Positions 32,605 through 42,793 of a DNA stretch of 64,000 nucleotides are shown one piece after another. Source of the DNA: Candidatus Omnitrophota bacterium (GTDB lineage Bacteria; Hinthialibacterota; Hinthialibacteria; Hinthialibacterales; Hinthialibacteraceae); the NCBI GenBank assembly GCA_003598175.1, contig QZKN01000172.1, forward strand, positions 1 through 64,000, written 5' to 3'. Positions within the stretch are counted from its first letter, which is position 1. Every line of letters begins with the position of its first letter. The notes beneath the pieces were generated by a model. It saw nothing but the letters and a program-made list of their open reading frames with translations, did not search any database and was not told the DNA's origin. Position numbers and translations under genes: made by a program.

Positions 32605-33063
32605 CTACTTGAATGTGAATTGAAGAAGAACCGGATGATCGTCGACAGAGATTTCGACGATGTCGGGTCGGTTTTTTAATGTCTGCCATTGCATTGCATT
32701 GAGTCGGGTGATTTCCGGCGTGCAAAAATTGAAAAGCGCTTCTTCGCCGAAAACCGTCGTCATCATATGTCCGCTAAAGACGTTAAGCAGCTCTTTCACC
32801 GCGTCGTCGGCTTGTTCGACAACCATCTCATCGCCCATATCCATGCCCAACACGTTCGCCGCGAGTTCCAGATGCAAGTCATCGGGAACGGCGATCATGA
32901 TGGCGCCTTCCTTTTCGCCCGTAAATTTCATGGTGGATTGTACGGACATGGAAACATCCGATTCTTTAATATCCTTCTCTGCGTCATCGACGAACATGAA
33001 GGCAAATTTCTCGAACACTTCCGTCGCCGTAGCAATCAAATGCTCACGATAATCATTGCTCAT
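32605..33063 (-). CDS. cheX: CheX-like chemotaxis phosphatase
   Basis: Likely dephosphorylates CheY-P. Start set at the ATG ending at 33063 (GGGGA six bases upstream), giving 152 aa and an 11-base overlap with cheY. One copy of the CheC/CheX/FliY phosphatase signature ExxN is visible in VKELLNVFSGHMM; a single copy per chain fits CheX rather than CheC. Co-transcribed with a CheY, its expected substrate. Confidence 0.85.
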   Translation of the reverse strand: MSNDYREHLIATATEVFEKFAFMFVDDAEKDIKESDVSMSVQSTMKFTGEKEGAIMIAVPDDLHLELAANVLGMDMGDEMVVEQADDAVKELLNVFSGHMMTTVFGEEALFNFCTPEITRLNAMQWQTLKNRPDIVEISVDDHPVLLQFTFK

Positions 33064-33442
33064 CTTTGATCCCCATAACTTCGAAAACAACGTTGCGAAC
33101 CGATTCCGGCGTAAACGGTTTACGGATAATTGCCTTGACGCCTTCCTCTTTAAGATGTTTTAGCCGAGTTTTACTGCCTTCCGATGAAATCACGATGATG
33201 GGAATGGATTTCAGATGTTCATTGGCCTGCATCCGTTCGATCATTTCCATTCCATTCATGACCGGCATGTGCAGATCGGAAAAAACCAAATCAATAGGAT
33301 GTTCGGCAAGCTGTTCGAGTCCGATTTCTCCGTTTTCGGCAAAATGCAATTGTTTAACCGGCACTTCCGCCATTTCGAGCGTTTTCGCAATGACCGAGTG
33401 AACCAATTTTGAATCATCGACAACTAAAATGTTAAATGCCAT
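33053..33442 (-). CDS. cheY: CheY-like response regulator
   Basis: 129-aa single receiver from the ATG ending at 33442; the longer track start runs into the upstream gene. VVDDSKLVHSVI, acceptor Asp in LVFSDLHMPVMNG, Ser in VISSEGSK and Lys in IRKPFTPE. The VDDSK-type start is typical of chemotaxis CheY proteins. Neighbouring cheX and cheD support a chemotaxis role. Confidence 0.9.
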   Translation of the reverse strand: MAFNILVVDDSKLVHSVIAKTLEMAEVPVKQLHFAENGEIGLEQLAEHPIDLVFSDLHMPVMNGMEMIERMQANEHLKSIPIIVISSEGSKTRLKHLKEEGVKAIIRKPFTPESVRNVVFEVMGIKDEQ

Positions 33443-33446
33443 AACA

Positions 33447-34301
33447 CTATCCGGTGGACTCCGCATTAAAAAAAGGTTCCAATTGTTCGAGTCCGATTTG
33501 AATTTGACTGATCACACGTTCCACAATTTTCGTTGTCAAAAGCAACCGCTCTTCAATTTCATTATAAACAGGATAATAAAGTCCTTCGCTGCCCACGCCG
33601 ATGCCGATCATCAATACGAAGGAATCGGACACGTTGATCAGATCCAGCATAAGCACATCGTCCCGGCATGCAATAGGATGATGATGCCAACGCGTGCTTT
33701 GGATCACGTCCGCCGGCATTTTCCATTTTCGTAGAAGAATTGCTCCCACTTCGCCGTGGTCGATCCCGTGCAATTTTTTCTCCGCCGCGACGACGGAAAT
33801 CTGAGAAGTGAACGCTTCCTTTAATATCTCTTTGGCATCCGTCAGTTCGTATTGGTCGAGCATGATTTTTCCGATATCATGTAAAAAACCCGCGAGAAAC
33901 AAAAAATCCGGGGTTTCCAGTTGCAGCGCTTTGGCGAGTTCTTCTGCGCCGATCGCCACGGCCAGGCAGTGTCGGATCATTTCCGCCGTCGAAATATCAT
34001 ACTCGTTTATCGGGATTTGGACTATAGGTTTTACCGCTGCGACAATCGCCAATTCCCGCAGCCTTTTGTTCCCGAGTTCCTTTTCCATTTCGTGAAGGGA
34101 AGAGAAAAATGTTCCCTTTTGGAAATATGGAGAATTCACAAATCGCAAAAGTTCATCCACGAACAATTCATCTTTCATGCAACGGCAAATGTCATCCGAA
34201 CGCGTTTCCGGATTCAATCCCAGTTCGATCAACCGCATGGTGGAAACCGGTAAAGGCGAAATCGATTCAATTTTTGCCAAAATTTCTTCTCGCCGGTTCA
34301 T
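33447..34301 (-). CDS. HDOD-domain protein
   Basis: 284 aa. HDOD proteins are HD-related signalling proteins whose biochemical activity is usually unknown. N-terminal LPVSTMRLIELGLNPETRSDDI and LLRFVNSPYF match the family. A FLHDIGKIMLD motif keeps the HD pair with a following HGIDHGEVGAIL and RWHHHP, so the metal-binding HD residues may be retained, unlike in many HDOD proteins. Its start overlaps the cheD stop (ATGA), and it lies 4 bases before cheY, so it belongs to the chemotaxis operon. Confidence 0.9.
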   Translation of the reverse strand: MNRREEILAKIESISPLPVSTMRLIELGLNPETRSDDICRCMKDELFVDELLRFVNSPYFQKGTFFSSLHEMEKELGNKRLRELAIVAAVKPIVQIPINEYDISTAEMIRHCLAVAIGAEELAKALQLETPDFLFLAGFLHDIGKIMLDQYELTDAKEILKEAFTSQISVVAAEKKLHGIDHGEVGAILLRKWKMPADVIQSTRWHHHPIACRDDVLMLDLINVSDSFVLMIGIGVGSEGLYYPVYNEIEERLLLTTKIVERVISQIQIGLEQLEPFFNAESTG

Positions 34302-34783
34302 AACTCTGTTTCAACCCCTCTCGATTTGATCGTGGTGGTTCCGGTCTTCATATACAACGTCATGGTTCGTGGAATCGAGCCGCCAACATCTTCCCCTTTT
34401 ATCAAGATATTGTTTTTCCAAAGAACTTTTCTCAAAACGGTATAATTCCGCTCGCCGGTTTTAAACATATCATTCGCCTGCAGGAAATTACCGGCGCCGG
34501 CCACTTTCGCTATCAAGCGGTTTTTTTGTGCGCCGAATTTAGAAAGTTCCGCCAATAAAACCGGAATGCCCGAGTCGACGAACATTTGCGGATTTTGCTG
34601 CGCTCGATTCGGATTGGCTTTTGATAAAGGCAATAGGCAGTGAATCATTCCCCCCACTCCAACGGCCGGATCATAAAGCGTCAATCCGACGCATGATCCC
34701 AGTGAATACGTGACGATAATCGCACTCTTATCATTAGACACTTTCATGTCGGAAATGCCGACGGTAATGATCGTATTGTTCAT
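34298..34783 (-). CDS. cheD: CheD, chemoreceptor glutamine deamidase
   Basis: Deamidates receptor glutamines and can bind CheC/CheX. Start set at the ATG ending at 34783 (AGGA close upstream) rather than the GTG at 34801, giving 161 aa. Catalytic Cys in YSLGSCVGLTLYD and His in GGMIHCLLPL are in place; KVAGAGNFLQ and GGSIPRTM fit the family. First gene of the cheD-HDOD-cheY-cheX operon. No receptor is encoded beside it. The WspA-like receptor at 5538 is the only one in the window. Confidence 0.93.
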   Translation of the reverse strand: MNNTIITVGISDMKVSNDKSAIIVTYSLGSCVGLTLYDPAVGVGGMIHCLLPLSKANPNRAQQNPQMFVDSGIPVLLAELSKFGAQKNRLIAKVAGAGNFLQANDMFKTGERNYTVLRKVLWKNNILIKGEDVGGSIPRTMTLYMKTGTTTIKSRGVETEL

Positions 34784-34973
34784 TATGTCCTGTTCAGACA
34801 CGGATTACAATTTTCAATGCACCGGAAACAGCATTTTTTTATGCCAACCGCGTCATGATGCAAACTTTACAAACCAGTAAAATGGTGTTACAAAAAGATT
34901 ATACCTGTTGGAGTAAAAACACCAATTCCAATTCAGTAAATATCAAATCCCCCTGTCCCTTTTCGTTTCGATT

Positions 34974-36455
34974 TTATTCGATCGTTATTTCCGGTCCGAC
35001 GTAATCCGGATGCATGCGACTTCCCGCGCGATGCAGGTAGAGCAATAAGGTTCGCTTTTTTCTGCCCTTTTCCCGCATTTTGTCCACGAATTCAGAAAAA
35101 ATCTTTTCAAAATCGTCTTTCGATTCCACCGATTGCTCATTGATTTTAGTGATCACATCGTTGACTTGAATTTTCCAGGCGGCCGCGGGAGTGTCGGGTA
35201 ACACTCGGGTCACGATCACTCCCTTCAAGTCTTCTTCGTATCCTTTTTCCTTCGCTATTTCCGGGGAGAGAGTTTCAACGGCAATGCCGAGGATTCCCAT
35301 CGAAGGGACGGCTCTGGCCAATTGTTGTTCCGGCGGTCGTTCGTCCAAAATCAATTTTATGGTCTGTTCTTTTCCTTCGCGCAGGATGGTTAATTCCACT
35401 TCGGATCCGACCGCCGTGCCGGCAACCATGGTGATCAGATGTTCATTCCCCTCCACTTTTTTGCCTTCGAATCGAATGATGAGATCGCCTGTCTTGAGTC
35501 CGGCTTTTTCTCCCGGCGTATCCGGATTCACTTCTTTCACCAATGCGCCATAATTGATTCCATATTCCTCTTTAAAATATTTCATGGAAGAAGGTTCATT
35601 ATTGAGACCGACGCCGATGAATCCGCGCCGGACTTTGCCAAAATGCTTCAAACTGTCGATCACGCTTTTGGCCAGATTGGAAGGAATGGCAAATCCGATC
35701 CCTAAATTGGCCGGAATTCTTCCCGCCGTTTGAATCGCATTGTTCACTCCGATCACTTCGCCGTTCAGATTGATCAATGGTCCCCCGCTGTTCCCCAAAT
35801 TGATGGCCGCCGTGGTCTGAATAAAATCTTTGAATCGGAAACCATCTTCGAATCCGACCGGCACGTCCGCATTGGTGCGACCTTTCGCGCTGACGATCCC
35901 TTGCGAAACGGATTGGCTGAGACCAAACGGATTACCGATCGCCAAAACCCAATCACCGACCTGCAACTCATCCGAATTGCCCAACACCGCAAAGGGAAGC
36001 GGCTTATCCTCTTTCAACTTGATCAAAGCGATATCGCTGCCTTCGTCGTGCGCCACTTCACTTGCTTCCAATTCCGTGCCGTCATCGAGCGTCACCGTCA
36101 GTTCATCCGCGTCCTTCACAACGTGGTAGTTCGTCAAAATTTCCCCCTCGCTGGAAATAATGACGCCCGATCCCTGCCAGCCGCGTTTGGGTATGGTCGG
36201 ATCGTCAAAAAAATCTTTTGGCAAAAACGGTTTAAGGATTTCCGGAATCTCTTCTTCCGTGAGTTTCCGCGCTTCCTTTTCCGCCGAAATGCTGACGACA
36301 GCCGGTTTGACCTTGGCGATGGCTTGATGGAACGCATGCGAAAGATTACGAATGGCATCCGGATTCTCCTCGGCAAAGCTCAATCCCCCAAATGACAAGA
36401 ATCCCACGATCATCAGCGCCACGTTCCGCTGTAATCGCTTTTTTATGGTAAACAT
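34974..36455 (-). CDS. degP: Periplasmic serine protease/chaperone of the HtrA/DegP family
   Basis: Degrades or refolds misfolded envelope proteins. 493 aa, starting with GGAGG seven bases upstream. Signal peptide (ALMIVGFLSFGGLSFAEE). The catalytic triad is visible as His in TNYHVV (about 111), Asp in GSDIALIKL (about 141) and Ser in GNSGGPL (about 220). Two PDZ domains follow (about 280-370 and 390-480), with the carboxylate-binding loops RRGFIGVGL and MGILGIAV. Divergent from nothing nearby; it lies upstream of a cheD operon and downstream of lon, and may be read as part of a stress group. Confidence 0.95.
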   Translation of the reverse strand: MFTIKKRLQRNVALMIVGFLSFGGLSFAEENPDAIRNLSHAFHQAIAKVKPAVVSISAEKEARKLTEEEIPEILKPFLPKDFFDDPTIPKRGWQGSGVIISSEGEILTNYHVVKDADELTVTLDDGTELEASEVAHDEGSDIALIKLKEDKPLPFAVLGNSDELQVGDWVLAIGNPFGLSQSVSQGIVSAKGRTNADVPVGFEDGFRFKDFIQTTAAINLGNSGGPLINLNGEVIGVNNAIQTAGRIPANLGIGFAIPSNLAKSVIDSLKHFGKVRRGFIGVGLNNEPSSMKYFKEEYGINYGALVKEVNPDTPGEKAGLKTGDLIIRFEGKKVEGNEHLITMVAGTAVGSEVELTILREGKEQTIKLILDERPPEQQLARAVPSMGILGIAVETLSPEIAKEKGYEEDLKGVIVTRVLPDTPAAAWKIQVNDVITKINEQSVESKDDFEKIFSEFVDKMREKGRKKRTLLLYLHRAGSRMHPDYVGPEITIE

Positions 36456-36533
36456 GGTATTTCCTCCAAAATTTTATCCTATGATAGTATTGTACGCGAA
36501 CCGGGAAAGCAGGGAACGCTTCATTCGAACAAT

Positions 36534-38912
36534 TCATTTTTCCCCGGACTTTTTTCGATTTGATTTCAACAGACTCACTTCCAACACATCATCCAAGTTA
36601 TCGACGAACGTGAATTGCAATTCGTCAAGAACCTGCTTGTCCACATCATCCAAATCCTTTTTATTACGGGAAGGCAATAGGAAGCGCTGAATTCCGGCTC
36701 GATGGGCGGCCAGCACCTTTTCCTTGACGCCGCCGATCGGCAAGACCAAACCGCTCAGCGTGATTTCACCGGTCATGGCGACATCTTTCCGCACGGGAAT
36801 ATTCGCGGCCGCGGAGGCAATTGCCGTGGCCATCGTAATGCCGGCGGATGGGCCGTCTTTGGGAACCGCGCCGGCGGGGACATGGAGATGGATTTCGTGA
36901 TCTTCGAAGAATTTTTCGGGGATCTGCAATTTTTTTTGCCGTGCGCGAACCAATGAAAAAGCCGCGCGCGCGGATTCCTTCATTACATCCCCCAATTTTC
37001 CGGTGAGCACCACTCCTTTGCCGCCCGGAACCGGCAGCGCTTCGACGAAGAGTATTTCTCCCCCCACCGCCGTCCAGGCCAGGCCGGTTGCCACGCCGGG
37101 GCGCGATGTTCGCCGCGCCACCTCCCCCGTAAACCGTTCCGCACCCAAAAATTCTCGCACTATTACTTTAGAAATTTTACGTTTTCTCCAGGCGCCGCGA
37201 ATTTTTCGGACCGCGATTTTACGCCCGATTGATTTCAATTCCCGTTCCAGATTGCGCACTCCCGCTTCCCGGGTATAACCGGCGATGAGAAACTCGAGAA
37301 TACCTTTCGCGAAGTTTACATCTCCCGTCTGCAATCCGTTTTCTTCGACGGCGCGGGGAATAAGATATTTTAACGCAATCTGCTCTTTCTCTCTCGTCGT
37401 GTAACCGGCCAGGCGTATCTCTTCCATGCGGTCTCGCAACGGAGGTTGAATGCGATCCGGAACATTTGCGGTCGCGATAAACAAAACTTTAGACAAATCG
37501 ATGTCGACTTCCATATAATGATCGCGGAACGAATGATTTTGCGCCGGATCCAACACTTCCAACAACGCCGAAGACGGGTCGCCGCGAAAACTTTGGCCGA
37601 CTTTGTCGATTTCGTCAAGCATGAAAACCGGATTGATCGTTCCTACCCGCCGAATCTGTTGAATGATCGTTCCCGGCAGCGCGCCGACGTAGGTTCGCCG
37701 GTGCCCGCGAATTTCCGCCTCGTCGTGAACGCCTCCGAGCGCCAGGCGCACGAATTTCCGTCCCAGCGCGCGGGCAATGGACTGGCCGAGAGACGTTTTC
37801 CCCACGCCGGGAGGTCCCACGAAACAAAGAATCGGCCCTTTGATCTTCGGATTCAATTTCCGCACGGATAGGAATTCCAGAATCCGATCCTTCACTTTAT
37901 TCAATCCATAATGATCTTCCTCCAGGATCGATTCCGCCTGCTTCAAATCGATGATATCCTTCGTTTCTTCCAACCAGGGAAATTCCAGCAGCCATTCCAG
38001 ATAATTTCGGGACATGGGATATTCCGGCGAGGACGGATTGATGTTATCCAGACGCTTCAATTCCTTTTCGGCTTTGCCGCGGACGGATTCGGGGAGCACT
38101 TTTTGATCCAACAAATCACGAAGTTCCTGCACTTCGACGTGTTGATCTTCACCCTCTCCCAATTCTTTTCGAATCGCCCGCAATTGTTCGCGCAAATAAA
38201 ACTCCCGCTCATTTTTGCTGAGTTTCGTTTGCACTTCATTTTGAATCTTCCCACCCAAATCGATGATTTCCAGTTCGTGTGCGAGTTCTTTCAACGTCAT
38301 GCGCAACAATTTTTCCAGCGATGCGGTTTCGTATATTTCCTGCAGGCGTGGGACATCGACGCGAGTCAAACTCAGCACCATATACGCGAGCCGATGCGGA
38401 TTATCCAATGAGGAGGGAACGCCCGACAATTCCTTCGGCAAAAGCGGCGACTTTTGAATCAGAGTTTCCGCTTTTTCGGAAATCTGCCGCATCAGCGCCT
38501 GAATCGTGCGGGATTGCCCTCCTTCCTCTTCTTCCGGAATCACTTCCACTTCCGCCCAGGGCACGCCATCCCGTTCCTCGAACTGTTTGATGCGCAGTTT
38601 ATGCATACCGCGAATCACCAGCTGGGTGATGTTCTCTCCACCGCGCATCATCCGGAGAATGAAAGCCGCCGTGCCCGTATGAAAAAGATGGTCGAAGGAG
38701 CGATCCGCGTCGGTTCGCTCACGCTGAATGGCGACCGCAACAAAAAACCGAGCGCCTTGAATGGCAATTTCCACCGCTTTTGTCGTTTCTTCGTTGCTGA
38801 CCGCGATCGGTACGGTTGCGCCGGGAAACAAAACCGAATTGTTTAAAGGAACCACGGGTAACCATCGAGGCACTTCCAATTCATCCTGTTTGACTTGTTC
38901 CACCACTTGCAT
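36534..38912 (-). CDS. lon: ATP-dependent Lon protease
   Basis: Cytoplasmic AAA+ serine protease. Start set at the ATG ending at 38912 (GAGGA eight bases upstream). A GTG at 38927 overlaps the hsp20 stop but lacks a ribosome-binding site. 792 aa: N-terminal substrate domain ([17 protein letters not shown]), AAA+ module with Walker A GPPGVGKT and Walker B FMLDEIDK, and the C-terminal protease with the catalytic Ser in KDGPSAG and Lys in [14 protein letters not shown]. Full length, no defects seen. Coupled to an Hsp20 gene, a logical proteostasis pair. Confidence 0.97.
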   Translation of the reverse strand: MQVVEQVKQDELEVPRWLPVVPLNNSVLFPGATVPIAVSNEETTKAVEIAIQGARFFVAVAIQRERTDADRSFDHLFHTGTAAFILRMMRGGENITQLVIRGMHKLRIKQFEERDGVPWAEVEVIPEEEEGGQSRTIQALMRQISEKAETLIQKSPLLPKELSGVPSSLDNPHRLAYMVLSLTRVDVPRLQEIYETASLEKLLRMTLKELAHELEIIDLGGKIQNEVQTKLSKNEREFYLREQLRAIRKELGEGEDQHVEVQELRDLLDQKVLPESVRGKAEKELKRLDNINPSSPEYPMSRNYLEWLLEFPWLEETKDIIDLKQAESILEEDHYGLNKVKDRILEFLSVRKLNPKIKGPILCFVGPPGVGKTSLGQSIARALGRKFVRLALGGVHDEAEIRGHRRTYVGALPGTIIQQIRRVGTINPVFMLDEIDKVGQSFRGDPSSALLEVLDPAQNHSFRDHYMEVDIDLSKVLFIATANVPDRIQPPLRDRMEEIRLAGYTTREKEQIALKYLIPRAVEENGLQTGDVNFAKGILEFLIAGYTREAGVRNLERELKSIGRKIAVRKIRGAWRKRKISKVIVREFLGAERFTGEVARRTSRPGVATGLAWTAVGGEILFVEALPVPGGKGVVLTGKLGDVMKESARAAFSLVRARQKKLQIPEKFFEDHEIHLHVPAGAVPKDGPSAGITMATAIASAAANIPVRKDVAMTGEITLSGLVLPIGGVKEKVLAAHRAGIQRFLLPSRNKKDLDDVDKQVLDELQFTFVDNLDDVLEVSLLKSNRKKSGEK

Positions 38913-38923
38913 CGTATCTATCC

Positions 38924-39334
38924 TCACAGAAAACGTTTGGCCACTCGAATTTCGAGCAGCCCGTTTTCATATTCCGCTTTCACCAACGCCACATCCACCG
39001 TACCCGGTAAAATCACTGTTTTTACAAACGGTAAAAACTGAATTTCCAATTGATGATACCGGATGCATTTCACGCATTTTTTCATGCGCCGATCGCCGCT
39101 GAGGATCAACCGATTATCCACCGCCTGCAAACGAATGCTGTTTTTATCGAGACCGGCGGCTTCCACCAGAATGATCAAATCGTCCGGCGTTTCCAGAATA
39201 TCCATATTCGGATTCCACGTCGTCCGCGCGCCCGGCGGTTCGTGATAGTGAAACTCGAAGACGTTTTTGCTTTGTCCTTGACAATCTTCGGAAACGAAAA
39301 GTGTTTCTCGGCTTTTCCGAATCCTGCGCGCCAT
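38924..39334 (-). CDS. Small heat shock protein (Hsp20/alpha-crystallin family)
   Basis: Holdase chaperone, 136 aa. The alpha-crystallin domain (about 38-136) is seen in WNPNMDILETPDDLIILVEAAG, NRLILSGDRR and the C-terminal YENGLLEIRVAKRF, where ENGLLEI matches the conserved (E)NGVLxI motif. A C-terminal IxI tail is missing because the chain ends soon after. The stop overlaps the alternative GTG start of lon, so both are probably co-expressed. No CIRCE element was seen upstream. Confidence 0.9.
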   Translation of the reverse strand: MARRIRKSRETLFVSEDCQGQSKNVFEFHYHEPPGARTTWNPNMDILETPDDLIILVEAAGLDKNSIRLQAVDNRLILSGDRRMKKCVKCIRYHQLEIQFLPFVKTVILPGTVDVALVKAEYENGLLEIRVAKRFL

Positions 39335-39397
39335 GATCCTTGCTCCTTCCGATTATCGGATGCAATGTGGTTAACGTTAGCCTTTCAGAAAAAGAGT

Positions 39398-41260
39398 TCA
39401 ACGCCCTTGTTCGAAAACGCGTTGAATAATCGTTGAGAAAATCGGCTGCAACGCCAAAAAAGAATCAAAAAACAATTGATATTTTCGGAGTCGAATCCCC
39501 ACCTGATCCGGTCGTTCTTTTTGCACGAATTGATAGACAGCGGAAAACAACGCCTGTTCCAACGCGATTTTCAGGTCAGCGGATTGATACAGGTGGGAAA
39601 AGCAGGATTCCATTTCCAACCAATCCGCCTGTTCATATAATGCGATCCCATGCGAGATTTGTGTGACGAATGTATCGTGCAGCTCGAGTCCTCGTTTCGC
39701 CTTTATGATTGACGTTTGCAGTGATGTAAGGATTCGCTGCATCTCTCCTCTGATGGCGCACCCATCGCGCTGCGGGATTACAAGTCGGCGAAACAGCTCG
39801 GCGACGTTCTCCGCCGAATCGATTCGTTCATCCATTACCTGATGCAAAGGCATGATCTCTGCGCCATCAAGCAGCGCTCCCCCTTCCGTCGCATCCACGA
39901 TATGCGCCTTCGTGCGTTTGAATTCCTCGCAAAATTGGCGAATATACAACGCCATCACCTGCGAAGTGGGGACCGGCCGTCCTTCCACACCGCGCACCCA
40001 TACGATTTCTTCCCTCATCGCGGCAGAGCCGTCTCGCGGCCCCAACTCGGCGGAGGCAACGCCGTTCGCAATCCTGCCGTAGTGACGCACCAGCGCCGAT
40101 GCAGACGCGTGGGTTCCTCCCCCCTCTTCGCGAAACGCGAGATCCAATCCGACAAAAACGATCGGGTCGGCGCCCAATTCCCGCGCCAGAAAAAAGGCCG
40201 TATGTCCCACCGATCCGCCTTTTTCCACAAATCCGAACGGGCCGCATTTGTCCTCCAGCCAACGCGTCAGCGCTGTCTTTTCCAGATTCAAAAATAGACG
40301 GCGACCGTTCCATCGATTGGGAATCACGCCGTACACTTCCGGATCGAAGGCCAAAATCGTATCCGGAGAGCAGTCCACATGTTCAAAATGTTTGAGATTC
40401 AATTCCGTCGGATCGGTGGTAACGACGATGTGGGGATCGATGCCGTGTTTTTTCAACGTGCGCAGCGCCGTGTCCACGGCAATGATGGCGCAGGAGGATT
40501 CGATTTCCTTTAAACGATGAACATTCTTGTCAAGCGAGGGACCCGCCGCGACGACGATGGCGGGCCGGCCATGCAGCATTCCCCGCACGTCGGTAATTCC
40601 CAGGGCCTGCAAGGCGGGGGGAACGTTCATCCACACATTTTCCTGAATGCGGGGTCCGTAACGGATCATCAAATCGAATTCCGCCGAGGCCAGGCGGATT
40701 TGCTGCTTTGTCGTTTCATATGCGGTTTCATAGAAGCGAGGATGGCAACGCTGCGAAGGAGGATGCGCCAAAACCTGCAAATGGCTGCTCATTATGGATG
40801 ACATGCGAGAACGAACGAAATCGGTCCAATGCGCGAGATCGGGGCCGAGATAAATATGCAGGCGCGGATCGGAAAAGATATCATCGAGCCGAGTCACGCT
40901 CATCGCCAGACGAAATATCTGCGGATCGTATTCGAGCGCCACGGCGTCGAAAAATTCATGGCGATGCTCATCCCAGAGTCGCCGTAAAGCGTAGCCCAAA
41001 CCGATCCCGGCTATCATCGGCGTGTAAATTCGGGAGTGATCGAGGGAGGCCAAATCGCGTTCCACATCCCGCGACGGTTCATAGCGGCTGTAGAACAAAT
41101 GAACCTTTCCGTTTTCATCGACGAATTCCAACGACGGTATGACGCCGCGGGTTGGAATTAACCGATAACGATCGGGATGAGGCTTGAGAGACTTGATCCG
41201 CGCCGCCAGTTCCGGTCGGTTTGTTTCCAATATAATAAGATTTCGATCAAAAATGTCCAT
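39398..41260 (-). CDS. DUF115 / motility accessory factor (Maf)-like protein
   Basis: 620 aa from the ATG ending at 41260 (AAGGA upstream; the track start at 41305 lacks a site). The central DUF115 domain (about 180-420) has VVVAAGPSLDKNVHRLKEI, AVDTALRTLKKHGIDPHIVVTTDP and DPIVFVGLDLAFREEGG, the nucleotide-sugar-binding pattern of the MptE/Maf family. Maf proteins transfer nonulosonic acids to flagellins. No flagellin is in the window, so the acceptor is unknown. Alternatives in the family include pterin pyrophosphokinases, but length and N-terminal region favour Maf. Confidence 0.85.
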   Translation of the reverse strand: MDIFDRNLIILETNRPELAARIKSLKPHPDRYRLIPTRGVIPSLEFVDENGKVHLFYSRYEPSRDVERDLASLDHSRIYTPMIAGIGLGYALRRLWDEHRHEFFDAVALEYDPQIFRLAMSVTRLDDIFSDPRLHIYLGPDLAHWTDFVRSRMSSIMSSHLQVLAHPPSQRCHPRFYETAYETTKQQIRLASAEFDLMIRYGPRIQENVWMNVPPALQALGITDVRGMLHGRPAIVVAAGPSLDKNVHRLKEIESSCAIIAVDTALRTLKKHGIDPHIVVTTDPTELNLKHFEHVDCSPDTILAFDPEVYGVIPNRWNGRRLFLNLEKTALTRWLEDKCGPFGFVEKGGSVGHTAFFLARELGADPIVFVGLDLAFREEGGGTHASASALVRHYGRIANGVASAELGPRDGSAAMREEIVWVRGVEGRPVPTSQVMALYIRQFCEEFKRTKAHIVDATEGGALLDGAEIMPLHQVMDERIDSAENVAELFRRLVIPQRDGCAIRGEMQRILTSLQTSIIKAKRGLELHDTFVTQISHGIALYEQADWLEMESCFSHLYQSADLKIALEQALFSAVYQFVQKERPDQVGIRLRKYQLFFDSFLALQPIFSTIIQRVFEQGR

Positions 41261-41596
41261 GGATTCCTTTTGAACCGAATTGAGACAATATTTTCTCTCG
41301 ATCATTGATATTTATTTATTTTTTCTTGCTGTCCAATTCCCAACAAGAGATAGTTTTTTTGAACACCTGTGATTCAATCGAATTTTTCACAAATTATCTT
41401 CTTATAGCGGACCGTTATCTCTCACTTGGATTTCATACGAAACTGACCGTTTGCGAACAATTTATGGATATAACAACAGCGGTAGAAAAAAAATGGGACC
41501 ATATCCTGTATTCAATCGGAAAGAAGATAGTTTGGCACACTATTTGTTGAAAATGAAGGAAAGGTCATTATATTCATGCAAAACAAGGAGTTATTT

Positions 41597-42391
41597 ATGA
41601 TGTCACGAGGTTGTTTGATCGACATGGATGGAGTCATTTATCGCGGCACTGAACTGATTCCTGGCGCCGATCAATTCATCAAACGATTGACAACGGAAAA
41701 AATCCCTTTTCTGTTCCTGACAAACAACAGTCAGCGGACACGGAGAGATATCGTCACAAAAATCAGCCGTATGGGTATCAATGTGAAGGAAGAACAGGTT
41801 TTTTCCTGTGCAATGGCAACCGCTCGTTTCCTCGCGCAACAAAAACCGAACGGTACGGCTTTTGTTATCGGCGAAGGCGGCCTGTTAAACTCAATGCACA
41901 ACAACGGCTATTCCATCGTGGACCATGATCCCGATTATGTCGTTGTGGGAGAAGGGAGAACGTTTAATATGGAAATGATTGAATCCGCAGTTCGCATGAT
42001 TCTCAACGGAGCGAAATTGATCGCCACCAATCTCGATCCGAATTGTCCCACCCATCACGGTTTGCGGCCCGGTTGCGGCGCCATTGTCGCCATGCTGGAA
42101 ACCGCGACCGGCATCAAAGCCTTCAGCGTGGGCAAACCCAGCCCGGTCATGATGCGCATGGCCCGCAAGGAGCTGGAACTCACCACGGCGGAAACCTACA
42201 TGATCGGCGACACGATGGAAACGGATATTCTCGGCGGCGTGCAAATGGGGTATAAAACCATTCTTGTTCTTTCCGGCGGCACGAAACGGGACGATCTGAT
42301 CCGCTATGCGTACCGCCCCGATGTCATAGTCGATTCCGTGGCGGAACTCTGCAAACCGCCTTATATCAATTTGACGGAACTTGTTGCATAA
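41597..42391 (+). CDS. HAD-family sugar phosphatase (NagD/AraL-like)
   Basis: 264 aa from ATG 41597 (AAGGAG six bases upstream). HAD motif I in LIDMDGVIYRG, motif II in FLTNNSQRT, motif III Lys in FSVGKPSPVMM and motif IV in MIGDTMETDI. The C2a-type cap lies between motifs II and III. The class hydrolyses small phosphates, often sugar or nucleotide phosphates; the substrate cannot be read from sequence. Stands alone; the preceding 330 bases hold only an AT-rich leader. Confidence 0.93.
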   Translation: MMSRGCLIDMDGVIYRGTELIPGADQFIKRLTTEKIPFLFLTNNSQRTRRDIVTKISRMGINVKEEQVFSCAMATARFLAQQKPNGTAFVIGEGGLLNSMHNNGYSIVDHDPDYVVVGEGRTFNMEMIESAVRMILNGAKLIATNLDPNCPTHHGLRPGCGAIVAMLETATGIKAFSVGKPSPVMMRMARKELELTTAETYMIGDTMETDILGGVQMGYKTILVLSGGTKRDDLIRYAYRPDVIVDSVAELCKPPYINLTELVA

Positions 42392-42415
42392 CAATCCGAT
42401 CGTTTGTAAGACGCG

Positions 42416-42533
42416 CCGGCAAAAAGTCGGATTCAATTTTGGAATCGGCACATATTGTAGTATCAATCCACAATCTGCAACTATATATTGTGCAGACAGG
42501 ATGTCCGCACCACAATTTTTGACTTTTTGCCGG
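42416..42533. mobile_element. 118-bp element with perfect 13-bp terminal inverted repeats (MITE-like candidate)
   Basis: CCGGCAAAAAGTC at the left end and GACTTTTTGCCGG at the right end are exact inverted copies. The interior holds a piece related to the dispersed repeats (TGCAGACAGGATGTCCGCAC). It encodes nothing. The ends could also pair as a long-range stem, so mobility is unproven. Confidence 0.4.
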
Positions 42534-42672
42534 AGTATATAGTAAAATGAGCGTACTCTGTTTTTCAATTTCATCGTGCTCAAAACATTTGTTACGAATT
42601 CCAAATCACTGAAAATATCATATCATTATAAAAAAAGTTGGACTGAATCACCACACAATAGTCATCGATACG

Positions 42673-42720
42673 GAGGCAATCGTAAGAAATTCGAGAAAGC
42701 GATGGCATCAGCGGTCGGCA
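42673..42720 (+). pseudogene. Relic resembling the 3' end of the RHH antitoxin gene
   Basis: GGNRKKFEKAMASAV encoded here closely resembles GNRNKFEKAMAKVAD near the C-terminus of the antitoxin at 43219-43455. The nucleotide match is also visible (GGCAATCG..AATTCGA.AA.GCGATGGCA). No N-terminal half is present, so this looks like the remnant of an earlier antitoxin copy. Confidence 0.45.
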
Positions 42721-42793
42721 TGGTCAAAGTTCCTCAAAACCATTTCAAATCCTACGCCGTTGAAAAAAAAATGGTATTATATATAATACCAAC

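Larger units (their letters stand above)
42392..42793. other. Gene-free region with an inverted-repeat element and an antitoxin relic
   Basis: 402 bases between the HAD gene and the PIN toxin. It contains a 118-bp element with 13-bp inverted ends (42416-42533) and a stretch (42673-42720) resembling the end of the antitoxin gene. An AT-rich tail before the toxin may carry its promoter. Confidence 0.6.
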
